Below, piece by piece: positions 18,447 through 27,939 of a DNA stretch of 64,000 bases. The number at the start of each line of letters is the position of its first letter. The stretch's first letter is position 1. A model generated the notes under the pieces. The model made no database searches. It saw nothing but the letters and a program-made list of their open reading frames with translations, and had not been told where the DNA came from. The translations under genes and the position numbers were made by a program. The DNA comes from Faecalicatena orotica. GTDB taxonomy: Bacteria; Bacillota; Clostridia; Lachnospirales; Lachnospiraceae. The stretch covers positions 1-64,000 of the forward strand of contig NZ_QGDL01000006.1 in the NCBI RefSeq assembly GCF_003149245.1, given 5' to 3'.

Positions 18447-18968
18447 TCATACCCTTACTTTTTCATATCCTTTGACCAGGTCCTTCGCTGCCCGGTTGCC
18501 TAACACTTTATGGTTCTCCCTGTCAAAGACAAGAAGCCTTGCCTCTGCATAGCCCCGGAATCCAAGCCGGTAGTTCTTGAAATATTTAAACTGCTTTACC
18601 TGCTTTTTAACTTCCCCCGGAATGCCATTCTCGCAGATGAATATTCCCGTTATATATGTATACATATGATGCTCAGCCGTACAGGCTTCTCCGCCCCTTA
18701 CAATCTGAGGCTCTATGAAGGTAACGATATCCTCACGGAACCTTGCCAGATCCTCCGTTGTCAGCGCAGGCCTGCACGCAAAAAACGTATGCTCAAAGCA
18801 ATTTGCCCGCCATAGTTCTGCCTTCTTTACGAGGACATACTTGGCACTGGTTACATTGAAAGCCGCATACGCATCAAATTTGTCCCCATTGACATCATAC
18901 GGACGGGTTATATCAAAAGCTGACTGGTAAGACTGCAGAAGCTTCTCTAAAAATTCCTGTCCTGTCAT
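18447..18968 (-). CDS. Conserved hypothetical protein upstream of cstA
   Basis: I do not recognise a characterised family. The 173-residue product is soluble with no signal peptide. Notable stretches are KYVLVKKAELWRANCFEHTF and a basic C-terminal half ending VKGYEKVRV. It precedes cstA by 63 bases on the same strand, which suggests cotranscription and a role linked to CstA-mediated uptake. An AAAGGAG site precedes the ATG. A minus-strand TTGTAA-17-TAAACT promoter overlaps the hairpin at 19017-19056. Confidence 0.75.
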   Translation of the reverse strand: MTGQEFLEKLLQSYQSAFDITRPYDVNGDKFDAYAAFNVTSAKYVLVKKAELWRANCFEHTFFACRPALTTEDLARFREDIVTFIEPQIVRGGEACTAEHHMYTYITGIFICENGIPGEVKKQVKQFKYFKNYRLGFRGYAEARLLVFDRENHKVLGNRAAKDLVKGYEKVRV

Positions 18969-19016
18969 ATTCCTATTCTCCTTTAAGGCTCTATCACTTT
19001 ACTACATGAATGTAAT

Positions 19017-19056
19017 AAAACCGCTTTTTATAGTTTACACTATAAAAAACGGTTTT
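19017..19056 (-). terminator. Hairpin between phoR and the cstA unit
   Basis: The 18-base arms AAAACCGCTTTTTATAGT and ACTATAAAAAACGGTTTT enclose a four-base loop (one mismatched pair), with a TTTTATT tail on the minus strand. It lies 52 bases after the phoR stop, so it probably terminates the phosphate regulon. It also overlaps the candidate promoter of the next gene. Confidence 0.7.
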
Positions 19057-19107
19057 ACAATGATAAATTTTATACTTTTTTAATAGTTGACATAGAAATT
19101 TTATTAT

Positions 19108-20424
19108 TTAAAACTTAATCTCAATTCTGGTCCCTTTTCCCGGTTCACTGTCCACTGTCACTCTGGCGCCGTGAAGCAGGGCACCATGTTTCACAATGGA
19201 AAGCCCCAGGCCTGTTCCTCCGCGTTCTTTGGAATGGCTCTTATCCACCCTGTAAAACCGCTCAAATATACGTTCCTGATGTTCTTTCGGGATACCGATC
19301 CCGGTATCGGAAACGCTCACTTTCGGCCCCTCCAGTGTATTTCCCGCCCATACGCTCACCTGCCCGCCTGATACATTATATTTGACTGCATTTTCACAGA
19401 CATTATAGATCATCTCATCAAGAATCTGGCGGATCCCGTGATAGGTTACGGATTCCCCCTCGATCATGATCTGTACATTTTTAGCCCCCGCCTGCGGAGA
19501 CAGCCTGCTGACCACCTCCCTGCTCAGGGCATAGAGATCTACATCTTCTTTTTCTAACTCCACAGATTCTTCATCCAGTCTGGACAGCTTGATAATATCT
19601 TCCACCAGTGTGATCAGCCTTCTGGCCTCTTTATAGATACGTTCTGAAAAATTAGGGATATCCTGGGGTCTGACCATTCCGTTTTTCATGATTTCGGCAT
19701 ATCCGGATATAGAAGTCAGCGGGGTCTTCAGTTCATGGGACACATTCGCTGAAAACTCCTTCCGCATATTCGCTACTGCATCCTTTGCCTTGTTCTGCTC
19801 ATCCATCGCCTGAAGGAGTGGGGACAGCTCCGGATAAATCTCATTATCCAGAGGATGTTCAAGGTCCAGTTCATTGATCGGCTTGATCAGCCTGGCCGTT
19901 TGCCATTTTGCCATCAGCCATGCAAGAAACAGCACACCTGCAGCAAGGATGCACATGACCGGAAGGACATTTAAGGCAGTGCTCACGAGATTATCCATCG
20001 TCTTCGATACACGCAGCACCGTCCCATCCTCCAGAAGAATCGCATAGTAATACATCTCTTTTCCGACAGTTCCGGACATTCTGATATCCTCACCTGCCCC
20101 CTGTTTCAGGGCTTGTAATACCTCGCTCCTTGACCCGTGATTATCGAGTGCCGCCTCATCACGGCGGGAATCATACAGCACGGTACCCGCCGTATCGATC
20201 CGGGTCACCCGTGTCCCGGTATCCACATCGTCCATCTGTTCCAAGTAGGCTGGACCTGATATATTGATAGCCGTCCTGATATAACGTGCCTCCTGCCTGA
20301 CTTCGCTTTTCAGCAGTCCAAGGTTCTGGCTGTACACCACGATTGTCATGACGGCATAAGATATCAGCAGTGTAATCGTAAGTACAAGCACCATGCTTTT
20401 CTGGATTCTAGCTCTCATCTGCAT
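19108..20424 (-). CDS. phoR: Phosphate sensor histidine kinase PhoR
   Basis: This membrane kinase has a first helix at about residues 12-32, an extracytoplasmic sensor region (about 35-150) and a second helix at about 152-172. A linker follows, then the H-box with His230 in SHELKTPLTSISGY. The ATPase has N-box (EMIYNVCENAVKYN), G1 DTGIGIP and G2 GGTGLGLSI. It overlaps phoP by 17 bases, so the two are coupled. The second ATG at 20418 has a better GGGGG spacing and may be the true start. Position after pst and phoU identifies it as the phosphate-starvation sensor. Confidence 0.92.
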   Translation of the reverse strand: MQMRARIQKSMVLVLTITLLISYAVMTIVVYSQNLGLLKSEVRQEARYIRTAINISGPAYLEQMDDVDTGTRVTRIDTAGTVLYDSRRDEAALDNHGSRSEVLQALKQGAGEDIRMSGTVGKEMYYYAILLEDGTVLRVSKTMDNLVSTALNVLPVMCILAAGVLFLAWLMAKWQTARLIKPINELDLEHPLDNEIYPELSPLLQAMDEQNKAKDAVANMRKEFSANVSHELKTPLTSISGYAEIMKNGMVRPQDIPNFSERIYKEARRLITLVEDIIKLSRLDEESVELEKEDVDLYALSREVVSRLSPQAGAKNVQIMIEGESVTYHGIRQILDEMIYNVCENAVKYNVSGGQVSVWAGNTLEGPKVSVSDTGIGIPKEHQERIFERFYRVDKSHSKERGGTGLGLSIVKHGALLHGARVTVDSEPGKGTRIEIKF

Positions 20425-21088
20425 CCCCCACCCGGTAGCCGACGCCTCTCACAGTCTCAATGATCTCTCCTTTATCCCCCAGTTTCTGCCGCAGTGTACG
20501 GACATGCACATCAACGGTCCTCGTTTCTCCGTCAAAATCATATCCCCATATATCCTCCAGAAGCTGGTCTCTGGTGAGGACAATATTCCGGTTCCTTACC
20601 AGTCTCTCAAGCAGTTCAAATTCTTTCAGTGTGAGTGTCACCGGTCTGCCGTCAACCGTCACTTCATGCTTTCTTACATTCACACTGACGCCTGATGCAC
20701 TTAGTTCGTCCTTGTCCGGAACCCGGCCCGAACGCCGTAAAACAGCTTTCACTCTGGATACCAGCTCCATCATGCCAAACGGCTTTGTCACATAGTCGTC
20801 CGCACCGGAATCCAGCCCGATCACCTTATCATACTCTGCCCCTTTGGCCGTTACCATAATGACAGGAATATCTTTTGTTCTGGCAGAGTTTTTTAATTTT
20901 TTCAACAGCGCAAGCCCGTCTTCACCGGGGAGCATGATATCAAGCAAAATAAGCTCTGGCGTATCAAACGCCAGAGCCTCCATAAAAGCGCCTCCTTCGG
21001 CAAATCCCTGCGCTTTCAGCCCTGTAGTTTCCAGTGTATATATCACAAGCTCCCGGATGTTATCATCGTCTTCCACACAATATATCAT
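20408..21088 (-). CDS. phoP: Phosphate response regulator PhoP/PhoB (OmpR family)
   Basis: A receiver domain with acidic residues VEDDDN and phosphoacceptor Asp50 (LILLDIMLPG), Lys in VTKPFG, and a C-terminal OmpR winged helix (LTLKEFELLERL, TVDVHVRTLRQKLG). The start is taken at ATG 21088, because AAGGAG is seven bases upstream; the TTG at 21106 would put that site inside the gene. It likely binds the TTAACA repeats in front of pstS (25413-25429). It is the penultimate gene of the pst-pho unit. Confidence 0.94.
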   Translation of the reverse strand: MIYCVEDDDNIRELVIYTLETTGLKAQGFAEGGAFMEALAFDTPELILLDIMLPGEDGLALLKKLKNSARTKDIPVIMVTAKGAEYDKVIGLDSGADDYVTKPFGMMELVSRVKAVLRRSGRVPDKDELSASGVSVNVRKHEVTVDGRPVTLTLKEFELLERLVRNRNIVLTRDQLLEDIWGYDFDGETRTVDVHVRTLRQKLGDKGEIIETVRGVGYRVGDADES

Positions 21089-21174
21089 CTTGTCACTCCT
21101 TCGCAACTGTCCGGTACAGAACTGTACATTTGATGCACGGCCCGTACAAAATGTGGAACAGTCATACTTCTTTT

Positions 21175-21840
21175 TTATCTCCCGGCCAGTGAGATGCCGT
21201 TTTTATGAACGCCCGTGATAGAGAATTCTACCCATTCTGCAATATTCGTTGCATGGTCGCCGATACGTTCCAGATATTTTGTTACCATGATCAGATCGAA
21301 TATCCGCTTTCCATTCTCACCCTTTGCTGAGCGGATGTACTCCACGAGTTCATCACGGATCGTATTGAACAGATGATCCACATAATCATCCGCCTCCATG
21401 ACATTCTTCGCCAGCTCCAGATCCTTTGTTACATAAGCAGTCACGCTTTCGCGTACCATCTTGCTGGCCGCGGCCGCCATCGTGCCGATTTCCTTAATGT
21501 CCGTGGCTGTATTATGTTTGGATGACAGCACAATCTCTGCTATATCGGCCGTCTGGTCGCCAATGCGCTCCATGTCCGTGATCATCTTCAGTGCGGCCGA
21601 AATCCTTCTCAGGTCTTTTGCCACCGGCTGCTGCTGGAGAAGCAGCTTCAGGCACAGCCTCTCGATGTCTTTCTCCATCTGGTCGATCTCTTCATCTGCA
21701 TCCATAATCGCTTTTGCCTGCTCGAGATTGCCTTCCTGGAGCGCCTTTGTAGCATTTGAAATTGCAATCTCACACAGCTCCCCCATATGGGTAAGCTGCT
21801 CATCCAATAACTGTAACTGTTTGTCAAATCTATTCCGCAT
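21175..21840 (-). CDS. phoU: Phosphate signalling protein PhoU
   Basis: An all-helical protein of two PhoU repeats, each with the E/DxxxD metal-binding pattern (DMERIGDQTADIAE near residue 90 and YLERIGDHATNIAE near 190). It links the Pst transporter to PhoR, keeping the kinase quiet when phosphate is plentiful. ATG at 21840 follows the pstB stop almost directly. The TTG at 21849 would sit one base after the ribosome site and is rejected. It is the fifth gene of the phosphate unit. Confidence 0.94.
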   Translation of the reverse strand: MRNRFDKQLQLLDEQLTHMGELCEIAISNATKALQEGNLEQAKAIMDADEEIDQMEKDIERLCLKLLLQQQPVAKDLRRISAALKMITDMERIGDQTADIAEIVLSSKHNTATDIKEIGTMAAAASKMVRESVTAYVTKDLELAKNVMEADDYVDHLFNTIRDELVEYIRSAKGENGKRIFDLIMVTKYLERIGDHATNIAEWVEFSITGVHKNGISLAGR

Positions 21841-21841
21841 T

Positions 21842-22591
21842 TTAGCCAAACCTCCCTGTGATATAATCCTCTGTCCGTTTATCTGCCGGTATGGAGAATA
21901 ATTTTTCTGTATCGTTGTATTCCACTACCTCACCGAGAAGGAAAAATGCCGTATTGTCTGAGACACGAACTGCCTGCTGCATGTTATGTGTCACCATGAC
22001 AATAGTATAATCTTTTTTCAGCTCCATCGCAAGGTCTTCTATCTTCGACGTTGAGATCGGGTCCAGGGCGGACGTCGGCTCATCCATCAGCAGTACTTCC
22101 GGCTCTACCGCAAGCGCCCTTGCAATGCACAGGCGCTGCTGCTGTCCTCCTGACATTCCAAGAGCACTCTTTTTCAGCCTGTCTTTACATTCCTCCCAAA
22201 TAGCCGCACTGCGCAGTGACCTCTCCACAATATCATCCAGTTTTGATTTCGAATGAATGCCGTGTGTCCGTGGTCCGAAGGCAATGTTGTCATAGATGCT
22301 CATCGGAAACGGATTTGGTTTCTGAAATACCATTCCCACACGTTTTCTGAGCAGGTTCACGTCCATTCCCCCGAAAATACTCTGGCCGTCCAGCATGATT
22401 TCTCCTTCAATGCGGCATCCCTGCACCAGATCATTCATGCGGTTGATGGACTTAAGCAGGGTAGACTTTCCACACCCGCTGGGACCGATAAATGCCGTGA
22501 TCTTATTTGCTTCTATTTCCAGATTTACTTTTTTCAGGGCTTTAAAATCTTCGTAATATAAATCCAGATTTTTGATGCTTATTTTTCCCAT
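21842..22591 (-). CDS. pstB: Phosphate ABC transporter ATP-binding protein PstB
   Basis: The ATPase of the high-affinity phosphate importer. Walker A is GPSGCGKST near residue 36, the signature is [11 protein letters not shown], Walker B is [12 protein letters not shown]. The stretch [21 protein letters not shown] is characteristic of PstB and distinguishes it from other ABC ATPases. It follows pstA after 14 bases and is followed at once by phoU. Confidence 0.96.
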   Translation of the reverse strand: MGKISIKNLDLYYEDFKALKKVNLEIEANKITAFIGPSGCGKSTLLKSINRMNDLVQGCRIEGEIMLDGQSIFGGMDVNLLRKRVGMVFQKPNPFPMSIYDNIAFGPRTHGIHSKSKLDDIVERSLRSAAIWEECKDRLKKSALGMSGGQQQRLCIARALAVEPEVLLMDEPTSALDPISTSKIEDLAMELKKDYTIVMVTHNMQQAVRVSDNTAFFLLGEVVEYNDTEKLFSIPADKRTEDYITGRFG

Positions 22592-22605
22592 CTTTCGATT
22601 CCTTT

Positions 22606-23466
22606 CTACGCTTTCGTTAATTTTCTTGCGATCACGCCGGACAATGCATTGATTCCCACTACCAGCACGAGCAGGATGACTGCTGTCGCATAGGCCTGAT
22701 CCATATACAGGCCTTCATTTGACAAATTGTACATATGCAGGGCCAGGGTTCTTCCCGATCCCATCACACTGGTGGGAACTTTTGCTACTGTCCCGGCCGT
22801 ATACATCAGGGCAGCCGTCTCACCGACAATCCTTCCGACAGAAAGAATAATCCCCGCCAGAATCCCCGGAACCGCTGAAGGGAGAACAATTCGAAAAACC
22901 GTCCTGAGTTTTCCCGCACCCAGACCGAAGCTGCCTTCCCGAAAAGTATCAGGTACGGCTTTCAGAGCTTCCTCAGTCGTTCTCATAATCAGCGGCAGAA
23001 TCATGATCGAAAGCGTAAATGCGCCTGCCAGAAGGGAAAATCCCCACCCCAGAGTGTTTACAAAGAACAGCATTCCAAAAAGGCCATAAACGATGGAGGG
23101 AATTCCGGAAAGTGTTTCAGTCGTCAGACGGATCACGCCCATGAATTTATTTCCTCTTTTTGCATACTCTACAAGAAAAATAGCTGCAAAAATTCCAAAT
23201 GGAACTGCGATCAAAAGTGACAGCAGAGTCATAGTCACCGTGTTGATCAGCGCAGGCATCAATGACGCATTCTCTGATGTATAAGTTAATGAAAACAGAG
23301 AAGGTTTGATATATGGTACTCCATGAACAAGTATATAAACGATTAAGAAAATCAAAACCGTAAACGTAAGGACTGCCCCCAGCATGACAAACAGCATCGT
23401 GATGAAAGAGCCGGGATGTTTCAAGTAATTTTTTAATTTCTGGCTGAATGTTGTTTGATTATTCAC
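22606..23466 (-). CDS. pstA: Phosphate ABC transporter permease PstA
   Basis: An inner membrane permease with six helices and the EAA-type loop [29 protein letters not shown] region near residue 165-195. The start is GTG at 23466, overlapping the pstC end by 8 bases, with GGAGG upstream. It forms the channel heterodimer with PstC. Confidence 0.95.
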   Translation of the reverse strand: MNNQTTFSQKLKNYLKHPGSFITMLFVMLGAVLTFTVLIFLIVYILVHGVPYIKPSLFSLTYTSENASLMPALINTVTMTLLSLLIAVPFGIFAAIFLVEYAKRGNKFMGVIRLTTETLSGIPSIVYGLFGMLFFVNTLGWGFSLLAGAFTLSIMILPLIMRTTEEALKAVPDTFREGSFGLGAGKLRTVFRIVLPSAVPGILAGIILSVGRIVGETAALMYTAGTVAKVPTSVMGSGRTLALHMYNLSNEGLYMDQAYATAVILLVLVVGINALSGVIARKLTKA

Positions 23467-24352
23467 GTTCCGTCCTCCTGTTTAATAAGGCTACACTGAA
23501 GTTGATGATCAGAATAAATACAAACAGGACAACACCGGTCGCAATCAGCGCTTCTCTGTGCAGATCTGTCGCATATCCCATCTCCATAACGATGTTGGCA
23601 GTCAGTGTACGGATTCCTTTGAGAATTCCTGCCGGCATTCTTGCCTGATTTCCTGCTACCATGATAACTGCCATAGTCTCGCCGATCGCGCGCCCGATCC
23701 CAAGAACAATACCTGCAATGACGCCAGACTTTGCGGCCGGTATGATGACCCGGAAAATACTTCTCTCATGTGTTGCGCCAAGTGCCAGGGCCCCCTCATA
23801 ATATTGTGGCGGAACTGAGCGGATAGCCGACTCCGTTACACCGATTATAGTAGGCAGAATCATCATTCCCAGAAGGATCGATGCGGTCAGCATACTGTTT
23901 CCGTCTCCGCTTGTCCTTGTGATTCCCAGCTGCTTTAATGTAATCCCCAGTTCTCTGACCCAGGGCACGAGCACTACTAACCCGAAGAATCCATATACAA
24001 CAGAAGGGATACCTGCCAGAAGCTCCGTAGCTGCTTTCAATGGCTTGTATATCCTTTTTGGACAATACATTGCCATGAACACAGAGGTCAGGATTCCGAT
24101 TGGCACACCGATGATGATTGCTCCCGCGGTCACATATATGCTGCCCACAATCATCGGGAGTACGCCGTATATGTCGTTATTCGGTCTCCACTTCTCACCC
24201 GAAATAAATTTCAAAAAACCTATCTCCTTCATCGCAGGGATACCATTTGCAAATAAAAATATGCAAATAAGAGCTACCGCCAGTACCGAAGCACAGGCGG
24301 CAATGAAGAACACTCCCTGCATGAATTTCTCACTCCATGCTTTTGATTTCAT
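23459..24352 (-). CDS. pstC: Phosphate ABC transporter permease PstC
   Basis: A permease with six predicted helices and the conserved loop SAIRSVPPQYYEGALALGAT. The ATG immediately follows the pstS stop (TAAATG), so the two are translationally linked. The partner of PstA in the phosphate importer. Confidence 0.95.
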   Translation of the reverse strand: MKSKAWSEKFMQGVFFIAACASVLAVALICIFLFANGIPAMKEIGFLKFISGEKWRPNNDIYGVLPMIVGSIYVTAGAIIIGVPIGILTSVFMAMYCPKRIYKPLKAATELLAGIPSVVYGFFGLVVLVPWVRELGITLKQLGITRTSGDGNSMLTASILLGMMILPTIIGVTESAIRSVPPQYYEGALALGATHERSIFRVIIPAAKSGVIAGIVLGIGRAIGETMAVIMVAGNQARMPAGILKGIRTLTANIVMEMGYATDLHREALIATGVVLFVFILIINFSVALLNRRTERE

Positions 24353-25291
24353 TTATTCGATTACCTCATCCCATGTAAGAGCTTCACCTGTATAGATGGA
24401 TTTCACCTGCTCGCTGCTCAGATTATCTACAGAACTGTTCTTGTTCATGATTACGGCAATACCGTCTGTTGCAATAACAGTTGCCTGTAATCCTTCTGAA
24501 AGTTCTGTGTCTTTCAATTCTCTGGACGCCATACCGATGTCGTAGCTTCCGTCAACTGCAGATGTCATTCCTGTTGTAGAATCTGTTGTCTGGAGCTCAA
24601 GCTCAGCACCTGGATTCAGCTTGTTGTATGCCTCGATCAGTTTTTCCATTACCGGTGATACAGAGGATGAGCCGCCGATTACAGCTTTACCGGAAGGAGA
24701 TGTTCCCTCAAACGGCTTCACATCATCAATTGCAATATAGTGGTTCTCTTCCACAACGGACTGCCCTTCTTCACTCATGATGAAGTTAATAAAATCTTTA
24801 GCTACCTCATTATCAAGACCTTCCTTTACCGCGATATTAAACGGTCTGGATACTTTGTATGTACCTGATTTAACATTTTCAGCCGTTGCCTCGGCGCCGT
24901 CAATCTTAACAGCTTTTACACTGTCATCGAGTGAACCCAGTGATACATAGCCGATTGCATACTCGTTATCTGCAACGGTTGTCAGCATAACAGAAGTGCT
25001 ATTTGTAATCTGTGCTTCCTCTGTTGTCATATCAATCTTTTCGTCACCGTTCTTTTCCTCAATCCCGAAAAGCTCAATGAAAGCACCTCTCGTACCTGAT
25101 CCGTCCTCACGGGATACGATTGTGATATCATTGGAGCTGTCCCATTCGGAACCGCTTTGCTCTGTCTTTGTATCTGCATTTGCATCTGAAGAAGCATCTG
25201 CCGATGTATCTTTGCTGCTGCCGCATCCAGTCACTGCGACTGCAAGCATGCTGACCATAGATAACGCTGCTATTAACTTTTTCATTTTCAT
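24353..25291 (-). CDS. pstS: Phosphate-binding lipoprotein PstS
   Basis: The extracellular phosphate receptor. The N-terminus is a lipoprotein signal (MKMKKLIAALSMVSMLAVAV) with lipobox VTGC, then a Ser/Asp-rich linker. Phosphate-binding loops typical of PstS can be seen as SREDGSGTRGAFIE and GGSSSVSPVMEKL. An unusual point is that the two halves appear in swapped order compared with the E. coli protein: the SREDGSGTR half comes first and the GSSSV half second. This circularly permuted-looking order would be worth aligning. It is the first gene of the pst unit behind a PHO-box promoter. Confidence 0.93.
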   Translation of the reverse strand: MKMKKLIAALSMVSMLAVAVTGCGSSKDTSADASSDANADTKTEQSGSEWDSSNDITIVSREDGSGTRGAFIELFGIEEKNGDEKIDMTTEEAQITNSTSVMLTTVADNEYAIGYVSLGSLDDSVKAVKIDGAEATAENVKSGTYKVSRPFNIAVKEGLDNEVAKDFINFIMSEEGQSVVEENHYIAIDDVKPFEGTSPSGKAVIGGSSSVSPVMEKLIEAYNKLNPGAELELQTTDSTTGMTSAVDGSYDIGMASRELKDTELSEGLQATVIATDGIAVIMNKNSSVDNLSSEQVKSIYTGEALTWDEVIE

Positions 25292-25324
25292 AATTTACAT
25301 TTCTCCTTTACCCTACATTGATAC

Positions 25325-25341
25325 GCAGGTCAAATACCTGC
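25325..25341 (-). other. Hairpin in the pstS 5' untranslated region
   Basis: The arms GCAGGT and ACCTGC enclose a five-base loop, between the pst promoter and the pstS ribosome site. It could stabilise the leader or affect translation. No further evidence. Confidence 0.35.
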
Positions 25342-25394
25342 CTGTTTTCTTTGAATATCTTCTTCACAGTTGTAATCATAAAGGGGGAATGTAA

Positions 25395-25429
25395 AATATA
25401 GAATTGGCGGAATGTTAAATTTGTGTTAA
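25395..25429 (-). promoter_or_regulatory. PHO-box promoter of the pst operon
   Basis: On the minus strand two TTAACA hexamers (25429-25424 and 25418-25413) lie 11 bases apart, with a -10 element TATATT at 25400-25395. The downstream hexamer overlaps the -35 region and no good TTGACA is present. This is the layout of PhoP-activated promoters in Bacillus, where TT(A/C/T)ACA repeats with about 5-base gaps replace the -35. Regulation by the PhoP encoded here is inferred. Confidence 0.75.
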
Positions 25430-25449
25430 ATACCGGAATATCTTTTTCG

Positions 25450-25872
25450 TTACCGTAAAAGCGGCATGCTTCCCGTCAGTTTGTTCACTTTCTTTTTGGC
25501 CCCGCAGATTGCCACACCGAAATATTTCAGCGTTTCTTCCGGTACCTGCCCGATTTTTTCGATAAATTCATCGTACACATTGCAGCTCTGTGCCACGTCA
25601 GAAAAATCTACAACGGTCAGTTCTTCGAATTCGGGTTCGAAGAGGCGTTCTCTGATCTTCCTGATTCCATCTGCCGTACTTTTCAGTATCGGAACCGGCA
25701 GCGCAATGATCCCCAAATGCTCGTGCCCCGTCTGGTCTTTCACATCCGGGCCGACATACTCCGGTATCATTTTCCCAAGGGTAATCCCCATAATTGCAGC
25801 CGTATTTGTGATAATCCCCAGCGGCAGTTCCTCATCAATCACCATGACACATTTTTTTCCTTCAAAATTCAT
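25450..25872 (-). CDS. DUF2000 family protein
   Basis: A 140-residue protein of the DUF2000 family, which resembles the peptidyl-tRNA hydrolase 2 fold; no activity is established for it. The N-terminus KCVMVIDEELPLGIITNTAAIMG is typical. It lies between the pst promoter and the Na/Pi cotransporter gene on the same strand. A link to phosphate is only by proximity. Confidence 0.85.
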   Translation of the reverse strand: MNFEGKKCVMVIDEELPLGIITNTAAIMGITLGKMIPEYVGPDVKDQTGHEHLGIIALPVPILKSTADGIRKIRERLFEPEFEELTVVDFSDVAQSCNVYDEFIEKIGQVPEETLKYFGVAICGAKKKVNKLTGSMPLLR

Positions 25873-25932
25873 AACTTATACCTCTCCTATTCTTTCATAT
25901 TTGCCTTGACACTTTGCTTCCAAGACAACAAA

Positions 25933-25969
25933 AAATCGCGATCAAGCTTATTCGGCTTTCACGCGATTT
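25933..25969 (-). terminator. Terminator after the Na/Pi cotransporter gene
   Basis: The arms AAATCGCG and CGCGATTT, with an inner AAGC/GCTT stem, are followed on the minus strand by TTTTTTG. It ends the gene at 26020. Confidence 0.8.
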
Positions 25970-26019
25970 ATTTTATCATCCGTTATGAATGAAAATCTTG
26001 TATGATATCTTCAATTTTC

Positions 26020-27660
26020 TTAGACTGCAACAGTCAGGACTTCTTCTGCAATGTTACGTGAATGGTCAGAGATACGCTCCAGACAAACCAGAGCATCAAG
26101 ATATACGATACCGGCATCTGTGTTGCACTGGTTGCTTGCCAGCCTCTTCATGTGTTCTGCACGAAGTCTGATTTCCAGATCATCTGCCTGGCTCTCCTTC
26201 TCAATAACTTTCATTGCCTTTTCTTTACTATTCTCTGCGAATGCTTCTATTGCATAGATGTAGCTGTCTGTACAGACATCGATCATTTCCCGCATCTCGG
26301 CAGTTCCCGTCTCTGAAAATTCCGCCTTTCTGATCTGGAGTGTCTCCGCAAACTCGGAAATATTTTCACAGTAATCACTGATACGCTCTATGTCCGAGAT
26401 AATCTGCAGGAGGCTTGCCACATGCTGATGCTCCTTTTCGTTGATAGACAGTGAACTGATCTTGATCACATAATCTGTAATACCGCTGCACAGTCTGTCA
26501 ACAGTGCTTTCTTCTTCTTTGATATCAAGAATCTCCTGATAGTCTTTCGTAAACATGACTCTCTTAGATTTATCAAGGGTAGCCCTTACGATATTACCCA
26601 TGCGGACTACTTCACTGACCGTTGACTGCAGTGCGATACCAGGGGTTTCCAGCATTCTGTCGTCCAGAAGTACTTTGCTTTCATCCACTTCTCTTTCATC
26701 TTCCTTCTCCAGCTTCTTGGCCAGTTTGATGATCAGGTCAGATACCGGGAAGAGAAGAACTGTTGTTCCAATGTTGAAGATCGTATGCACCGTACTGATC
26801 TCTGTCTGTGTGATAACTCCGCCGCCCGCATTTGGATAGATGACCTTGAAAAATACGATTGCCACAATACTAAACAGGACGGTACCGATAATGTTAAATA
26901 AAAGGTGCATAACTGCAGCTGTCTTTGCAGTCTTCTTCGCCCCAATACTGGACATGATCGCGGTCACACAGGTACCGATATTCTGTCCCATAATGATGTA
27001 CACTGCCGCATTGAACGGAACCAGTCCCGCCGCGGCAAGACTCTGCAGGATACCTACCGAGGCTGAAGAACTCTGGATAACCGCTGTAACCACGGCTCCG
27101 GCTATGATGCCAAGGAACGGATTATGTCCCAGGGTTACAAAAATATTGCGGAATCCTTCTGAATCCTGAAGCGGTGATACCGCTGATGACATAGTCGTGA
27201 TACCTACAAACAAAAGACCGAACCCAATGATAATGCTGGAAACGTCTTTTGTAGAACGCCTTGTCCCTGTCAGCATGACAATCACACCGAGCATAATCGC
27301 GATCGGGGCAAGATTACCCGGGCTTAAGAACTTCGCCCACTCCACACTGGAAACGAGCCATCCGGTAACCGTTGTACCTATATTGGCCCCCATGATAACG
27401 CCCATCGCCTGAGTCAGGTTCATAATCCCCGCATTAACAAAACCAACCACCATGACCGTTGTCGCGGAAGAACTCTGGATAACTGCCGTAATAAAAGCAC
27501 CGAGCAGAACACCAAAAAACTTATTCTTCGTCAGTGCCTCCAATAATGTCTTCATCTTGCTGCCGGCCGCATTCTCCAGCCCCTGGGCCATGATCTGCAT
27601 GCCGTATATGAACATACCAAGACCCCCGACAAAAGGGATAATAATGCTTACGTAATTCAT
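26020..27660 (-). CDS. Na/Pi cotransporter family protein with PhoU-like tail
   Basis: A sodium-dependent phosphate transporter of the NptA/YjbB type. The N-terminal 320 residues hold two inverted repeats, each with the QSSSA motif (VIQSSSATTVMVVGF near 62 and VIQSSSASVGIL near 195). The C-terminal 200 residues form a PhoU-like helical domain (DRLCSGITDYVIKISSL, ISDIERISDYCENISE, LERISDHSRNIAEE). Length 546 is typical. Placed beside the Pst system, it gives the cell a second, ion-driven phosphate route. It could also export phosphate when overloaded. Confidence 0.93.
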   Translation of the reverse strand: MNYVSIIIPFVGGLGMFIYGMQIMAQGLENAAGSKMKTLLEALTKNKFFGVLLGAFITAVIQSSSATTVMVVGFVNAGIMNLTQAMGVIMGANIGTTVTGWLVSSVEWAKFLSPGNLAPIAIMLGVIVMLTGTRRSTKDVSSIIIGFGLLFVGITTMSSAVSPLQDSEGFRNIFVTLGHNPFLGIIAGAVVTAVIQSSSASVGILQSLAAAGLVPFNAAVYIIMGQNIGTCVTAIMSSIGAKKTAKTAAVMHLLFNIIGTVLFSIVAIVFFKVIYPNAGGGVITQTEISTVHTIFNIGTTVLLFPVSDLIIKLAKKLEKEDEREVDESKVLLDDRMLETPGIALQSTVSEVVRMGNIVRATLDKSKRVMFTKDYQEILDIKEEESTVDRLCSGITDYVIKISSLSINEKEHQHVASLLQIISDIERISDYCENISEFAETLQIRKAEFSETGTAEMREMIDVCTDSYIYAIEAFAENSKEKAMKVIEKESQADDLEIRLRAEHMKRLASNQCNTDAGIVYLDALVCLERISDHSRNIAEEVLTVAV

Positions 27661-27873
27661 ACGCCTCCTCCTATAATATACAGCTGATTCAGGTATCCCG
27701 AGGCTTCTTAGGTAATCTGCCGCCTCCCATACCTGCTGCCCGCTCTCACTCCATCAGGAAAGAGCTTACTCTCTGCTTTCAGGATAAAAATCCCGTACTA
27801 TTACGATAACATTTACATTTACAAAAAACAACATAATTTTTGCTCATATTTTACTTATTCTATACACAGGAAA

Positions 27874-27917
27874 CTGTTCAGAACAACGAAATTATCCACA
27901 TCCCCTGTCCTGAACAG
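27874..27917. repeat. Distant CTGTTCAG inverted repeat
   Basis: CTGTTCAG (27874-27881) and CTGAACAG (27910-27917) form an eight-base inverted repeat with a 28-base loop, downstream of spoVAEb. It is related in sequence to the GTTACTGTTCA palindromes and may be a decayed copy. Confidence 0.35.
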
Positions 27918-27939
27918 CCAAGTAATCCACTTTTCCTTT

